Positions 43,652 to 54,173 of a DNA stretch of 64,000 nt are shown piece by piece (position 1 is the stretch's first letter; each line of letters opens with the position of its first letter). The stretch is taken from contig PLMU01000013.1 in NCBI GenBank assembly GCA_003142595.1, positions 1 through 64,000 of the forward strand. The letters run 5' to 3'. Both the position numbers and the translations under genes were made by a program. The notes under the pieces were generated by a model, which worked only from the letters and a program-made list of their open reading frames with translations, searched no databases and had not been told where the DNA came from. This DNA is from Phycisphaerales bacterium. GTDB lineage: Bacteria; Planctomycetota; Phycisphaerae; Sedimentisphaerales; UBA12454.

Positions 43652-45364
43652 TTATCTAAGTTTTATCTTATATATATGTGTTCCCAAAGGCTCGAAACTG
43701 TCGACGAAGTAATTTCCCGACATACTTATCATGCGTTTTTCACTTATAACTTCAACTCCTAAAGATGCGGTAGTTATCGGCCCGAATCTGACTTTAACAA
43801 TAAGCTCACGCCCTCCATCGTCTGTAGCCCCCACTTTCTGCGCCGTATTCACTGCAAAAATATATAAATAATCCTTATATTCACGAGCCGTCCACTGAAT
43901 TGAGGTAAGCCATTTTAATGGTTTTGGTCTCTTCCCAGTAGCATAGTTATACTCCTCGTGAAAATACATCCTGCCTTCAATGTTCTTGCAACGAAGTGCT
44001 TCTGGTTCCTTGCCTGACAACAAAACTTCCCCAAGACTTTCAGGACCATTAAGTTCGGTAGCCACCTCAAGAACTGCTTCCAACAACTCCGGTCGAGGCC
44101 TGGCCTGATAATAGCCATACCACATAATACCCTTGGCTCCGCTAATCAGCGACAGATAAGCATCGAAACGTACATCTTTATGTCTTGTCCAGTTGAATTT
44201 GCCTTTTAGTGCTTCAAGTGCCGCGATTACTACGGGGACTCCACTTTTATATGCCCAATCAATCCTTCGTTTGATTTCTATCCGGGGTCTGTCGCCAAAT
44301 TCACTTGGATAAGCGCCAAATACCACCGCATCGACAATACCACTTACCTGCTTTAAATATTCGGGGGGCGCATTTTCAATATATGTAATAAGCGGCCTAT
44401 GTTTAGTGTCCGTTGCTCTTATGATATTTCCAAGCTGTTCCAGTTTATCAAGGTCTTCCAATTTCACCTCTTCCGGCAGATACCATGCAAGTATCTGGTC
44501 ATTCTTTACTAAGGTTGCAATATACGGTTGCCAAAATTCTTTCCCACGTATTTTGACGCGGACGACTTTCGGCTCCGTGAGATATTCAGCGGGAAGATTT
44601 TGCAAAATAGCTACTCCTGCTTCTCGTGCAGAACGCAAATCACCTAAAGCATCCACAATAGTTTGTTGACTGTCGTACTTGTGAAACAAAATCACTCCGC
44701 GCTGGCCGAGGGCTTTTAGCCTTTCCACATTCCGTATATCATCCACCATCGCATAAAGACCCAGAGGCATAAATTGTTTTGTGGGTGTTTTAAAAAAACT
44801 TAAAATATGCTGTAATCGTATAGATTGTTCTGCTGCCACATCCGTACTTAGTTGCGGTTGGCTAATATTAACATCGTTTACTTCGTTCGAGGCCGTCCCG
44901 CCGGAGCCAGCCGAACCACCCCCGCTGCCGCTGGTATCAGGTCCTTGTGCAAAAGCGGTATCAGCGCCGCTGCTTCCTGTCTGGCTAGCGTCAACACTAT
45001 ATATCCTGCCGAAAGATTCTCCGATAGCATCGCTGCTGCCCTCGCTTGAACTATTTTTACTTTCATTTGTCATGGCAACATATTCCGCAGGATTAAAATT
45101 TCTAATCGTCCCTTCTGAACTGCTATTCGAAGACTTGTTGTAGTTATCAGCCATTCTGTTAAGACCGGATGAAATAACTTTGTCATTTTCAGTAGATGCA
45201 TTCGGCTGAACTGCTTTGCTGACTTTCGGAGTTTCCAGACTTTCACTTTTGAACGAAGAGTGAAACAGTATGAAAATACTGACAAATCCTATCGCCAACA
45301 CATAAGACACTTCAAATTTAGTTTTGTTAAACTTTTTTAAAATAAAGCACCCAAATTTCGGCAA
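43652..45364 (-). CDS. Membrane-anchored TIM-barrel glycoside-hydrolase-like protein with low-complexity linker
   Basis: A 570-residue protein. A single membrane segment (VLAIGFVSIFILF) anchors it; residues about 40-165 form a Ser/Asn/Gly-rich linker that ends in a GSGGGSAGSGG run. From residue about 195 a barrel-like domain begins (KQFMPLGLYAMVDDIRNVERL), with AWYLPEEVKLEDLDKLEQLG and SLISGAKGIMWYGYYQARPR, resembling barrels that act on polysaccharide. A beta-sandwich-like C-terminal domain follows. An exact family was not recognised. The glycan operon context suggests cell-surface glycan trimming or binding. The start is uncertain. Confidence 0.65.
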   Translation of the reverse strand: MPKFGCFILKKFNKTKFEVSYVLAIGFVSIFILFHSSFKSESLETPKVSKAVQPNASTENDKVISSGLNRMADNYNKSSNSSSEGTIRNFNPAEYVAMTNESKNSSSEGSSDAIGESFGRIYSVDASQTGSSGADTAFAQGPDTSGSGGGSAGSGGTASNEVNDVNISQPQLSTDVAAEQSIRLQHILSFFKTPTKQFMPLGLYAMVDDIRNVERLKALGQRGVILFHKYDSQQTIVDALGDLRSAREAGVAILQNLPAEYLTEPKVVRVKIRGKEFWQPYIATLVKNDQILAWYLPEEVKLEDLDKLEQLGNIIRATDTKHRPLITYIENAPPEYLKQVSGIVDAVVFGAYPSEFGDRPRIEIKRRIDWAYKSGVPVVIAALEALKGKFNWTRHKDVRFDAYLSLISGAKGIMWYGYYQARPRPELLEAVLEVATELNGPESLGEVLLSGKEPEALRCKNIEGRMYFHEEYNYATGKRPKPLKWLTSIQWTAREYKDYLYIFAVNTAQKVGATDDGGRELIVKVRFGPITTASLGVEVISEKRMISMSGNYFVDSFEPLGTHIYKIKLR

Positions 45365-45405
45365 TTTTTTGCTTTTTTAGATTCGCCCCAAAAATCGTAT
45401 TTCCA

Positions 45406-47357
<1,952 letters not shown>

Positions 47358-47371
47358 AATTTATTCCTATA

Positions 47372-48475
47372 TTATTTCAAAAATGATACTATCGCGTCCA
47401 CAACACAATCTTTCATCTCGTCCGTCAGTTCTGGATATACTGGTATCGCAAGAACTTCATTTGCCGCTTTTTCGGATTCTGGAAAATCTCCTTTCGTGTA
47501 ACTAAGATATTCGAAGCATTTCTGCATATGAAGCGGCATCGGATAATATATCGCACACCCGATCCCATTTTGTTTGAGATGTTCCATAAGTTTATCACGC
47601 TGCGGCGATCTTATTACATACTGATTATAAACAGTCTCGCAGTCAGGATTGATATAAGGGGTCTTTACCGCAGTGCCTGCAAATTTTTTGTTATAATACT
47701 CGGCGTTTTTTCTCCGGCCTTTAGACCACTCGTCCAGATACGGTAATTTAACAAGCAATGCCGCCGCTTGTATCGGGTCGAGCCTGAAATTTCCGCCGAC
47801 GAAGTTATAATAATATGTCGGATTCTGTCCGTGGTCTCTCATTACCTTCATTTTGGCTGCCAGCTTTTCATCATTTGTAACAACCATACCGCCGTCACCG
47901 ATGCCGCCGAGGTTCTTGCTCGGGAAAAAACTAAAACACCCGCAGGTACCGATACCCCCTGCCTTTTTGCCTTTATAAGTGCTGCTGATGGATTGCGCCG
48001 CGTCTTCGATAACAAAAAGATTATGCTTTTTGGCAATATCCATAATCGGGTCCATCTCCGCCATCTGACCGTAAAGATGAACCGGTATAATTGCCTTTGT
48101 TTTTTTTGTTATCGCCTTTTGAATTAGTGAAGGATTTATATTGTAGGTCTTCGGGTCAATATCGACAAAAACAGGTTTTGCCCCGACTCTTGCGATACAT
48201 CCCGCCGTCGCGAAAAAAGTAAAAGTCGTTGTGATAACCTCATCGCCGCTGCCGATACCCAGGCCCATAAGACTTGCAAGCAGCGCATCTGTGCCGCTGG
48301 ATACTCCGACAGCGAATTTACAGTTGCTGATTGCCTCTATTTTATCTTCAATCTCCTTGACCTTCGGTCCGCCGATACAGATTTGACTATCGAGAACTTC
48401 TCCTATCGCCGCTAATATATCTTTTTTAATTTTCGCGTATTGCGATTTTAAATCCAGCAATGGTACTTGCATCAA
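47372..48475 (-). CDS. DegT/DnrJ/EryC1/StrS sugar aminotransferase
   Basis: A 367-residue PLP enzyme with VPLLDLKSQYAKIKKDIL, ISNCKFAVGVSSGTDALLASL, FVIEDAAQSISSTYKGK and the Schiff-base Lys in CFSFFPSKNLGGIGDGGMVV. The arrangement matches WbpE/PerA-like enzymes that aminate 3-keto or 4-keto sugar nucleotides. A nucleotide-sugar dehydrogenase gene lies just upstream, as in Wbp pathways to 2,3-diamino uronic acids, but the other enzymes of that route are not all visible. Confidence 0.95.
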   Translation of the reverse strand: MMQVPLLDLKSQYAKIKKDILAAIGEVLDSQICIGGPKVKEIEDKIEAISNCKFAVGVSSGTDALLASLMGLGIGSGDEVITTTFTFFATAGCIARVGAKPVFVDIDPKTYNINPSLIQKAITKKTKAIIPVHLYGQMAEMDPIMDIAKKHNLFVIEDAAQSISSTYKGKKAGGIGTCGCFSFFPSKNLGGIGDGGMVVTNDEKLAAKMKVMRDHGQNPTYYYNFVGGNFRLDPIQAAALLVKLPYLDEWSKGRRKNAEYYNKKFAGTAVKTPYINPDCETVYNQYVIRSPQRDKLMEHLKQNGIGCAIYYPMPLHMQKCFEYLSYTKGDFPESEKAANEVLAIPVYPELTDEMKDCVVDAIVSFLK

Positions 48476-48487
48476 AAAATCCTTTTA

Positions 48488-49780
48488 TTACGCTTTGACT
48501 ATTTTATTTCGTCCGCTTTTTACATTTGCCGTCGCGTTGCGGGAATCAACAACCATTTTTGAGTTCTTAACAATCATATTATAATCGTAGCAGCTATGGT
48601 CTGTTGAAATCAGAACAATATCATATCCCTTAAGCATCTTTGCGTTCAATGGTTTGCTTCTCATTTTGAGATTATGCTCGCGCATCTTGTGTGTGTGGGG
48701 AATATACGGGTCGTTGTAATCGACCTTTGCGCCCTTTTCTTTCAATATCTCAATCAACTCTATCGATGGTGATTCTCGAACATCGTCAATATCTTTTTTA
48801 TATGCCAACCCAAGAACCAGAACCTTTGAGCCTTTGAGGCTTTTCTTTCTTTCGTTCATCGCTTCCAGTGTTCTGGCCACTACATAGTGCGGCATAGCCG
48901 TATTAATTTCGCCGGCCAATTCGATAAATTTAGTCGGCATACCGAACTGTCTTGCTCGCCACGTTAAATAAAACGGGTCAATCGGAATGCAGTGCCCGCC
49001 CAGGCCCGGCCCCGGATAAAATTTCTGGAAACCGAATGGCTTTGTTCCTGCCGCGTTAATTACTTCCCAGACATCGATTCCCATCCGGTCGAAAAGCTGC
49101 TTCAATTCGTTGACCATCGCGATATTAACGCAGCGATATGTATTTTCCAGTATCTTCGCCGATTCAGCCACATCGCACGATGAAACCGGAATTGTTTTGT
49201 CAATTGCGTATTTATAAATATCCAACGCTACTTGCAGACTCTTTTTATCATATCCGCCGACAACTTTCGGAATTGTCGCTGTCCTGAAATTTTTATTGCC
49301 CGGGTCTTCTCTTTCAGGTGAAAACGCCAGGTAAAAATCCTTGCCCGCTTTCAACCCGCTTTTCTCGAGTATCGGCTTCATTACCTCTCTTGTAGTTCCC
49401 GGATATGTCGTGCTCTCAAGGACTACGAGTTGCCCTTTGCACAGATATTTTGAAATCGTTTCGCAGGTAACAACAATATAAGTCATATCCGGCTCGCGGT
49501 TTTTCGTCAGTGGTGTCGGCACGCAGATTATCAGCGCATCTGGCTTGCTCATCAGTTTCATATTTGTTGTCGTTTTGAATCTGCCGCTCTTGACCATATT
49601 GGATATGTCTTCAGATGGAATATGCTTTAGCGGGCTTTGACCTGAATTTATCTTCTTAACATTTGCTTCATTTATGTCGAACCCGATTACCTTGGCCCCG
49701 CGTGCAACGAATTCTCTCGCCAGTGGCAGTCCTACATATCCCATTCCGACTATACCGACAAAAGGTGCCTTTTTCGCCAT
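48488..49780 (-). CDS. Nucleotide-sugar 6-dehydrogenase (WecC/WbpA-like)
   Basis: A 430-residue dehydrogenase that oxidises the C6 hydroxyl of a UDP-sugar to a uronic acid. The ATG at 49780 follows GAAAGG; an upstream TTG is less likely. It has FVGIVGMGYVGLPLAREFV, VVLESTTYPGTTREVM and the catalytic Cys in FYPGPGLGGHCIPIDPFYL, plus DVRESPSIELIEIL in the third domain. It resembles UDP-N-acetyl-glucosamine/mannosamine dehydrogenases more than UDP-glucose dehydrogenase. It is tightly spaced in the operon between an epimerase and an aminotransferase gene. Confidence 0.94.
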   Translation of the reverse strand: MAKKAPFVGIVGMGYVGLPLAREFVARGAKVIGFDINEANVKKINSGQSPLKHIPSEDISNMVKSGRFKTTTNMKLMSKPDALIICVPTPLTKNREPDMTYIVVTCETISKYLCKGQLVVLESTTYPGTTREVMKPILEKSGLKAGKDFYLAFSPEREDPGNKNFRTATIPKVVGGYDKKSLQVALDIYKYAIDKTIPVSSCDVAESAKILENTYRCVNIAMVNELKQLFDRMGIDVWEVINAAGTKPFGFQKFYPGPGLGGHCIPIDPFYLTWRARQFGMPTKFIELAGEINTAMPHYVVARTLEAMNERKKSLKGSKVLVLGLAYKKDIDDVRESPSIELIEILKEKGAKVDYNDPYIPHTHKMREHNLKMRSKPLNAKMLKGYDIVLISTDHSCYDYNMIVKNSKMVVDSRNATANVKSGRNKIVKA

Positions 49781-49797
49781 TAACAAACCTTTCAAAA

Positions 49798-50736
49798 TTA
49801 AAGATTCTCTTTATACCAGTCTATTGCCTTGGCTATTCCTTCTTCGAAGCTTACGAAAGGAGCATAGCCGATTAATTCTTTTGCTCTTTTGACATCCGCC
49901 AGTGAATGTTTTATATCTCCCGGCCTCGGCGGTACATATACAGGTTTGATATTTTCTTTGTTGAGAAGTTTTCTTATCGTATTTACTACGGTATTTACCG
50001 TAACTGCATTTTTAGTGGAAATATTAACTGCTTCGCCGTGAGTTTCTTTCGCGTTTGCTGCCAGCCAGTTGGCCTGCATTACATTTTCAATATATGTGAA
50101 GCCTCTGGATTGTTCGCCATCATCGAATATAGTTGGTGATTTATCTCGCATCAGCGCCGATACAAAAAGCGGTATCGCCGCCGCATATTGACTTGTCGGG
50201 TCTTGCCGCGGCCCGAAAACATTATAATATCGGAGGCATACAGACTGAACTCCGTATGTTTCATAAAATGACCTGAAATAAATCTCGGCAATAGCTTTTG
50301 TTGCGCCATAAGGACTAATCGGAGCAAGAGGCAAGTCCTCGTGCTGCGGAAGAACTTTGCTCTGGCCATAGACAGATGAGCTTGAAGAAAACACTATCCT
50401 TTTGACTTTTTCATCTCTTGCCGCCATAAGCACATTGAACGTGCCATTTACGTTCACATCGTGAGTTGTCGCCGGATCTTTCATTGACCTCGGCACTGAA
50501 CCCAGTGCTGCCAGATGATACACAATTTCAGCCCCCTTAACCGCGCGCTTAACCGCGTCCATATCGCGGATATCACCTTCAATCAGTTCGATTCTGTCGG
50601 CAACTTCAGCCAGATTTTCTCGTTTGCCCGTCTCGAAATTATCGAGCACACGAACCTTCTGCCCTTTATCCAGCAAAAAGCGAACCATATTACTGCCGAT
50701 AAAACCTGCTCCGCCCGTAATTAGCGATAAAGCCAT
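49798..50736 (-). CDS. NAD-dependent sugar-nucleotide epimerase (WbpP/GalE-like)
   Basis: A 312-residue extended SDR. It starts LITGGAGFIGSNMVRFLLDKG and has the active-site SSSSVYGQSKVLPQHEDLP, SPYGATKAIAEIYFRSF and YYNVFGPRQDPTSQYAAAIP. The last phrase is typical of UDP-GlcNAc 4-epimerases of the WbpP group. With the dehydrogenase gene next to it, a UDP-GalNAc-uronic-acid precursor is likely. Seventeen bases separate its stop from the next ATG. Confidence 0.92.
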   Translation of the reverse strand: MALSLITGGAGFIGSNMVRFLLDKGQKVRVLDNFETGKRENLAEVADRIELIEGDIRDMDAVKRAVKGAEIVYHLAALGSVPRSMKDPATTHDVNVNGTFNVLMAARDEKVKRIVFSSSSSVYGQSKVLPQHEDLPLAPISPYGATKAIAEIYFRSFYETYGVQSVCLRYYNVFGPRQDPTSQYAAAIPLFVSALMRDKSPTIFDDGEQSRGFTYIENVMQANWLAANAKETHGEAVNISTKNAVTVNTVVNTIRKLLNKENIKPVYVPPRPGDIKHSLADVKRAKELIGYAPFVSFEEGIAKAIDWYKENL

Positions 50737-50775
50737 CTTTGAGTTCCTTTTAATGAAAAATTTAAGGCCGGCAGT

Positions 50776-51750
50776 TTACTCATTTTCACCCCGTTTGTCA
50801 GCAATAATCCGCTCAAGCATCCGGTTGAAACTGACCTGCGGCTTATACCCTATTGCCTTTTTTATCTTCTTAAGACAGGGAAGTCGTCTTTGCATATCGT
50901 CAAATCCCTGCCCATAAGCCCTGGAATATGAAATATATTTCTTTTTGCTTTTGCTGCCGGTCTTTTCAATTATCTTCTCCGCCAGGGCCTCTATTGTTAT
51001 TTCCTCTGTTGAACCAACATTAAAGACTTCGCCATCGGCCTTTTCATGTTCCATAAGAGCCGTCACCGCTCTTATGGCATCGCTGACATAAGTAAAACTC
51101 CTTGCTTGCTTGCCGGAGCCGTAAATCATTACCGGCTCGTTCTTCAATGCCCAGTCGATAAACCGCGGCACAACCATTCCATATCTGCCTGTCTGCCTTG
51201 GCCCGATTGTATTAAAAAGCCTCGCTATAACCACTTCCAGGCCGTATTGCTTGTGATACGCAAGTGCTAAAAACTCATCTATCGCCTTGCTGCACGCATA
51301 AGACCATCGCGAAAATTTTGTGCTTCCCAGAACCGTATCGTCATCTTCTTTGAATGGCACCTTTTCGTTTTTGCCATAAACTTCGCTTGTTGATGTTATC
51401 AAAACTTTTCTGCCGTATTTATTCGCCGTAGAAAGCACAACCTCTGTCCCGTGGATGTTTGTTTCAATTGTATGAACAGGGCGCTGGATTATTAAATTAA
51501 CGCCGACCGCCGCGGCCAGATGATAAACGCAATCTCCCGCTTTGATTACTTTCCTCATCAAATCTTCATCACGCACCGAAGCCTGAATAAATTTAAAATT
51601 GCGATTGGAAAGCAGATGCTGAATATTGGCAAGCCTGCCGGTGCTCAAATCGTCAACGACAACGACCTTTTGCTTATGAGCCAACAGGTATTCACACAGA
51701 TGTGAACCTATGAACCCCGCTCCCCCTGTTACTATTGCAGTTTTAGTCAA
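50776..51750 (-). CDS. NAD-dependent epimerase/dehydratase
   Basis: A 324-residue extended SDR. It has VTGGAGFIGSHLCEYLLAHK, HLAAAVGVNLIIQRP, ITSTSEVYGKNEKVPFKEDD, WSYACSKAIDEFLALAY with the catalytic Tyr-Lys, and RLFNTIGPRQTGRYGMVVPR. This fits the UDP-glucuronate decarboxylase/GalE-like branch, and the exact substrate is unclear. It is the first gene of the long minus-strand operon that runs through the glycan locus. Confidence 0.9.
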   Translation of the reverse strand: MTKTAIVTGGAGFIGSHLCEYLLAHKQKVVVVDDLSTGRLANIQHLLSNRNFKFIQASVRDEDLMRKVIKAGDCVYHLAAAVGVNLIIQRPVHTIETNIHGTEVVLSTANKYGRKVLITSTSEVYGKNEKVPFKEDDDTVLGSTKFSRWSYACSKAIDEFLALAYHKQYGLEVVIARLFNTIGPRQTGRYGMVVPRFIDWALKNEPVMIYGSGKQARSFTYVSDAIRAVTALMEHEKADGEVFNVGSTEEITIEALAEKIIEKTGSKSKKKYISYSRAYGQGFDDMQRRLPCLKKIKKAIGYKPQVSFNRMLERIIADKRGENE

Positions 51751-51760
51751 ATAATTCCTT

Positions 51761-51830
51761 AATTTTTAAATCTTAAATCTGTATTTAGACTCCGTCCCTG
51801 TCGGCTCCGCCGAAAGGTACGAACTAAATG
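51761..51830 (-). repeat. Composite repeat: AT-rich tract plus GC hairpin
   Basis: AATTTTTAAATCTTAAATCT is an inverted copy of the AT tract seen at 52155 and 53142. It is followed by the hairpin TCGGC-TCC-GCCGA (51801-51813). A similar pairing of GC hairpin and AT tract, in the opposite orientation, lies at 61219-61290. Confidence 0.45.
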
Positions 51831-52099
51831 CGCAAATCTATCATAAATATCGGCAAAAAAAGAAGATAGCTTTAAATTTGACATGCATCCTCCCTGCCAT
51901 TTGCGTCTTAAAAAAATAGTCTAAAAATGCAAATTTCTCAACCTTTAAATGTGTAATAATATGCGTTTTTCGCTTAAAAAGCGTTAGATACCCCTATAAT
52001 ACTCAAAAACCGACAAGATTGTTCAAAAAACAACCAGATAATTACTGTCCCCAAAGTGCCGCAAACTCATTTTTTCAACCTGAAAGCGGCTAATTTCTC

Positions 52100-52127
52100 T
52101 TGCTTTTTGTTAAAAATATGGTAAAAT
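52100..52127 (+). promoter_or_regulatory. Candidate promoter of the HNH cassette
   Basis: TTGCTT (52100-52105), 16 bases, TAAAAT (52122-52127). The start point would fall at the palindrome 52135-52156, leaving a leader of about 150 bases before the ATG at 52290. Confidence 0.35.
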
Positions 52128-52156
52128 ACCGGTATTGTTAGGCAAATGCCTAACAA
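52125..52156. promoter_or_regulatory. Two adjoining perfect palindromes
   Basis: AATACCGGTATT (52125-52136) is a perfect palindrome. It overlaps by two bases a second one with 10-base arms, TTGTTAGGCA and TGCCTAACAA (52135-52156), separated by AA. Lying over a candidate -10 box and start point, they look like operator half-sites of a repressor. Confidence 0.4.
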
Positions 52157-52187
52157 ATTTAAGATTTAAAATTTAAGATTTAAAAAT
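52155..52187 (+). repeat. AT-rich repeat, left side of the HNH cassette
   Basis: A doubled unit of AATTTAAGATTTAAA. Nearly the same sequence stands at 53142-53169, just after the HNH gene, so the two-gene cassette lies between them. Confidence 0.55.
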
Positions 52188-52289
52188 ATACATAACCCGC
52201 TAAGGCGGTATTATTCATATTAAATCCTCTATTTCTAACCCTCTGTTTTTCTTCAAATTACCAAATTATTTTTTAAGGAGACCTTCACT

Positions 52290-52526
52290 ATGGAAAATGT
52301 AACATCCGAAAACTTGCGCAATCAAAAAATCAGTAAACGAATCGAGGAAATTCCAAAAAAATACCGCAAGATTTATAAAAAAGCGGTAGAAACAAATAAC
52401 AAAGCAGCAGCCATAGAGGCATTCTGCTTAGAATGCGTCTGCTGGCAAAAAAACGAGATTATCAACTGCTCCTGCCTTGCCTGCCCTTTATTCGGCGTCA
52501 GGCCCTACATACAAGGACAAAAATAA
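52290..52526 (+). CDS. Small cysteine-rich protein of an HNH cassette
   Basis: A 78-residue protein behind AAGGAG at good spacing. Its N-terminal half is very basic; the C-terminal half carries EAFCLECVCWQKNEIINCSC and LACPLFGVRPY. That Cys pattern ending in CPLxxxRP is familiar from small phage- and island-borne proteins of unknown role and may bind zinc. One base separates it from the HNH gene, so the two are translated together. Confidence 0.75.
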   Translation: MENVTSENLRNQKISKRIEEIPKKYRKIYKKAVETNNKAAAIEAFCLECVCWQKNEIINCSCLACPLFGVRPYIQGQK

Positions 52527-52527
52527 A

Positions 52528-53142
52528 ATGTCTGAACAAAAAAATAACTATCGCACGTTTGAGGTCAACGGCCAATTAGTAAAAATTGACGATTTTATTT
52601 ATCGCAGGCTTTTTAGAGACCCAGATGTAAGGCCCCGGCGAAAATACACGTTCATGAGAGGCATTTCTATTCTTTCGAATCGCCTGCATCTGATTTTAAA
52701 AACTGAATCAAATAATACGATTCCGCTTTCGAGATACATAATGCGCGCAGGCAAAGGCGAAATAGTTGACCATATAAACAGAAATTCATTAGATAACCGC
52801 CGATGCAATTTGCGGATAGTAACGGGAAGACAAAATATGCTTAACAGAAGAATCAGGAACAATACAGGGTTAATTGGGGTTTCACTTTGCACAAATAAAA
52901 ATAAATTTTTTATTCATGCAAGCTTTAGAATAAAAGAAGGAAAGAGATTAACTTTTTACTGTCCGAATACGCCGAATAACCGGATTTTGGCGGCGCTGGC
53001 ACATGATAAATTTGTTTTACAGGCCGGCGAAGAGGAATACGCACCGCTGAATTTCCCGTGCTGGAGATTCGAGCCGCTGAGAAGCATTTTACTAGCGGAA
53101 GATTTGGGGAAGCTGAAAGAAAGAAGCAGGAAAGGAAATTAA
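52528..53142 (+). CDS. HNH homing-endonuclease-like protein
   Basis: A 204-residue protein. The ATG at 52528, one base after the upstream stop, is taken as start. The centre has the HNH signature IVDHINRNSLDNRRCNLRIV followed by GRQNMLNRR, as in phage and free-standing homing endonucleases. The following NNTGLIGVSLCTNKNKFFIH resembles the AP2-type DNA-binding strand region of that group. A basic C-terminal tail ends the protein. It probably nicks or cuts a specific DNA target and promotes its own spread. Confidence 0.88.
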   Translation: MSEQKNNYRTFEVNGQLVKIDDFIYRRLFRDPDVRPRRKYTFMRGISILSNRLHLILKTESNNTIPLSRYIMRAGKGEIVDHINRNSLDNRRCNLRIVTGRQNMLNRRIRNNTGLIGVSLCTNKNKFFIHASFRIKEGKRLTFYCPNTPNNRILAALAHDKFVLQAGEEEYAPLNFPCWRFEPLRSILLAEDLGKLKERSRKGN

Positions 53143-53169
53143 AATTTAAGATTTAAGATTTAAAATTTG
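53142..53169 (+). repeat. AT-rich repeat, right side of the HNH cassette
   Basis: AAATTTAAGATTTAAGATTT then AAAATTTGA directly follows the HNH stop. It matches the tract at 52155-52187 over almost its whole length, with a shifted inner unit. Confidence 0.55.
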
Positions 53170-53225
53170 AGGAATGCCTGTGGCGGGGGGTTTTCAACTG
53201 CAACAATGGACACTATTTATTCACA

Positions 53226-54100
53226 CTATTCTTTTGCGCCGGCTTTTTCAAGCAGTTGCGCGATGTCCGTGTGTCCTTTCTCTTTCGCTACCTTTAGGAC
53301 TGTCCATTCGACGTTATTGATTGTCGCTTTTGCATTTACATCAGCGCCCTTTTCCAAAAGCAGCCTGACGACATCCGTATAGCCTTTCGCCGACGCTACC
53401 ATTAGGGCAGTTCCGCCGACATCGGTTGACTTCACATTTACATCAGCACCTTTTTCTAAGAGCAGTTTGACGACCTCCGTATGGCCTTCCTGCGACGCTA
53501 TCATTAGGGCAGTTACGCCGACATCGGTTGACTTCACATTTACATCAGCGTCCTTTCCCAAAAGAAGCCTGACGACCTCAGTATGACCATTTTGTGCCGC
53601 CATGTACAGGGCAGTTGCGCCATAGGTGGTTGTCTTCACATTTACATCAGCACCTTTTCCCAGCAGAAGCTTGACAACCTCCGTATGGCCTTGCTCCGAC
53701 GCTACCATTAGGGCAGTTGCGCCGTTTGTGGTTTCTTTTAAATTGACTTTAGCACTTTTTTTCAAAAGAAGCTTAACAATATCCGTATGGCCTTGCTGCG
53801 ATGCCATTATCAGAGCAGTTGCCCATAGGTGGTTGTCTTCACATTTACATCGGCACCCTTTTTCAGCAGGAATTTGACGACTTCTGTATGACTGTTTGCC
53901 GCCGCCAACACCAATGCAGGCTCTCCACCCTCATCTTTGGCATTCGGGAAAGCACCTTTGGACAAAGCAGTTTTTACGGCAGGCAGGTTGCCATCTTTTA
54001 CGGCTTGCAGCAATTGAGCATTTGCGTTTGGTGTGTTCACATCTGCAAAAGCAACAGGTATCAGAGAAATACACACGATAAAAAATATAATTTGTTTCAT
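53226..54100 (-). pseudogene. Secreted ankyrin-repeat protein broken by a single-base deletion
   Basis: From ATG 54100, behind GGGAG, a signal peptide (MKQIIFFIVCISLIPVAFA) and two to three ankyrin repeats are read until TGA about 95 codons in. The next frame continues at once with MASQQGHTDIVKLLLKK and further repeats of about 33-34 residues to a stop at 53226. The break falls where the plus strand reads GCAGTTGCCCATAGGTGG; the sister repeat at 53611-53628 reads GCAGTTGCGCCATAGGTGG. One G is therefore missing. Restoring it gives a 291-residue protein. Neighbouring repeats share identical 34-base blocks at 53414 and 53516. A sequencing error is possible. Confidence 0.8.
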
Positions 54101-54173
54101 TGAATTCTCCCTTTCAGTATTTCGCCAAATTATACCCTTAAAAAAGGGAAAAGCAAGGAAGAATCCGTCTTCG

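Larger units (their letters stand above)
51751..52289. other. 539-base intergenic region with palindromes, repeats and promoters
   Basis: No gene is evident. It holds an AT-rich repeat with a GC hairpin (51761-51830), a short hairpin CGCTT-AAA-AAGCG (51971-51983), an isolated TATAAT (51995-52000) without good -35, a candidate plus-strand promoter (52100-52127), two adjoining palindromes (52125-52156), an AT-rich repeat (52155-52187) and a small CCGC-TAAG-GCGG hairpin (52197-52208). The promoter of the glycan operon should lie here on the minus strand, but no convincing consensus was found. Confidence 0.6.

Noticed and set aside
52135-52156. Integron-like attC site (GTTAGGC and GCCTAAC present)
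   Set aside because: The two core boxes stand in the wrong order, GTTRRRY before RYYYAAC, only four bases apart, and there is no integrase or cassette array. It is better seen as an operator-like palindrome.
53810-53830. Programmed frameshifting in the ankyrin gene
   Set aside because: There is no slippery heptamer or pseudoknot, and the sister repeat shows a plain one-base loss.
54135-54148. Hairpin CCCTT-AAAA-AAGGG as terminator of the Ldh gene
   Set aside because: The stem is short and no T-tract follows in either direction.
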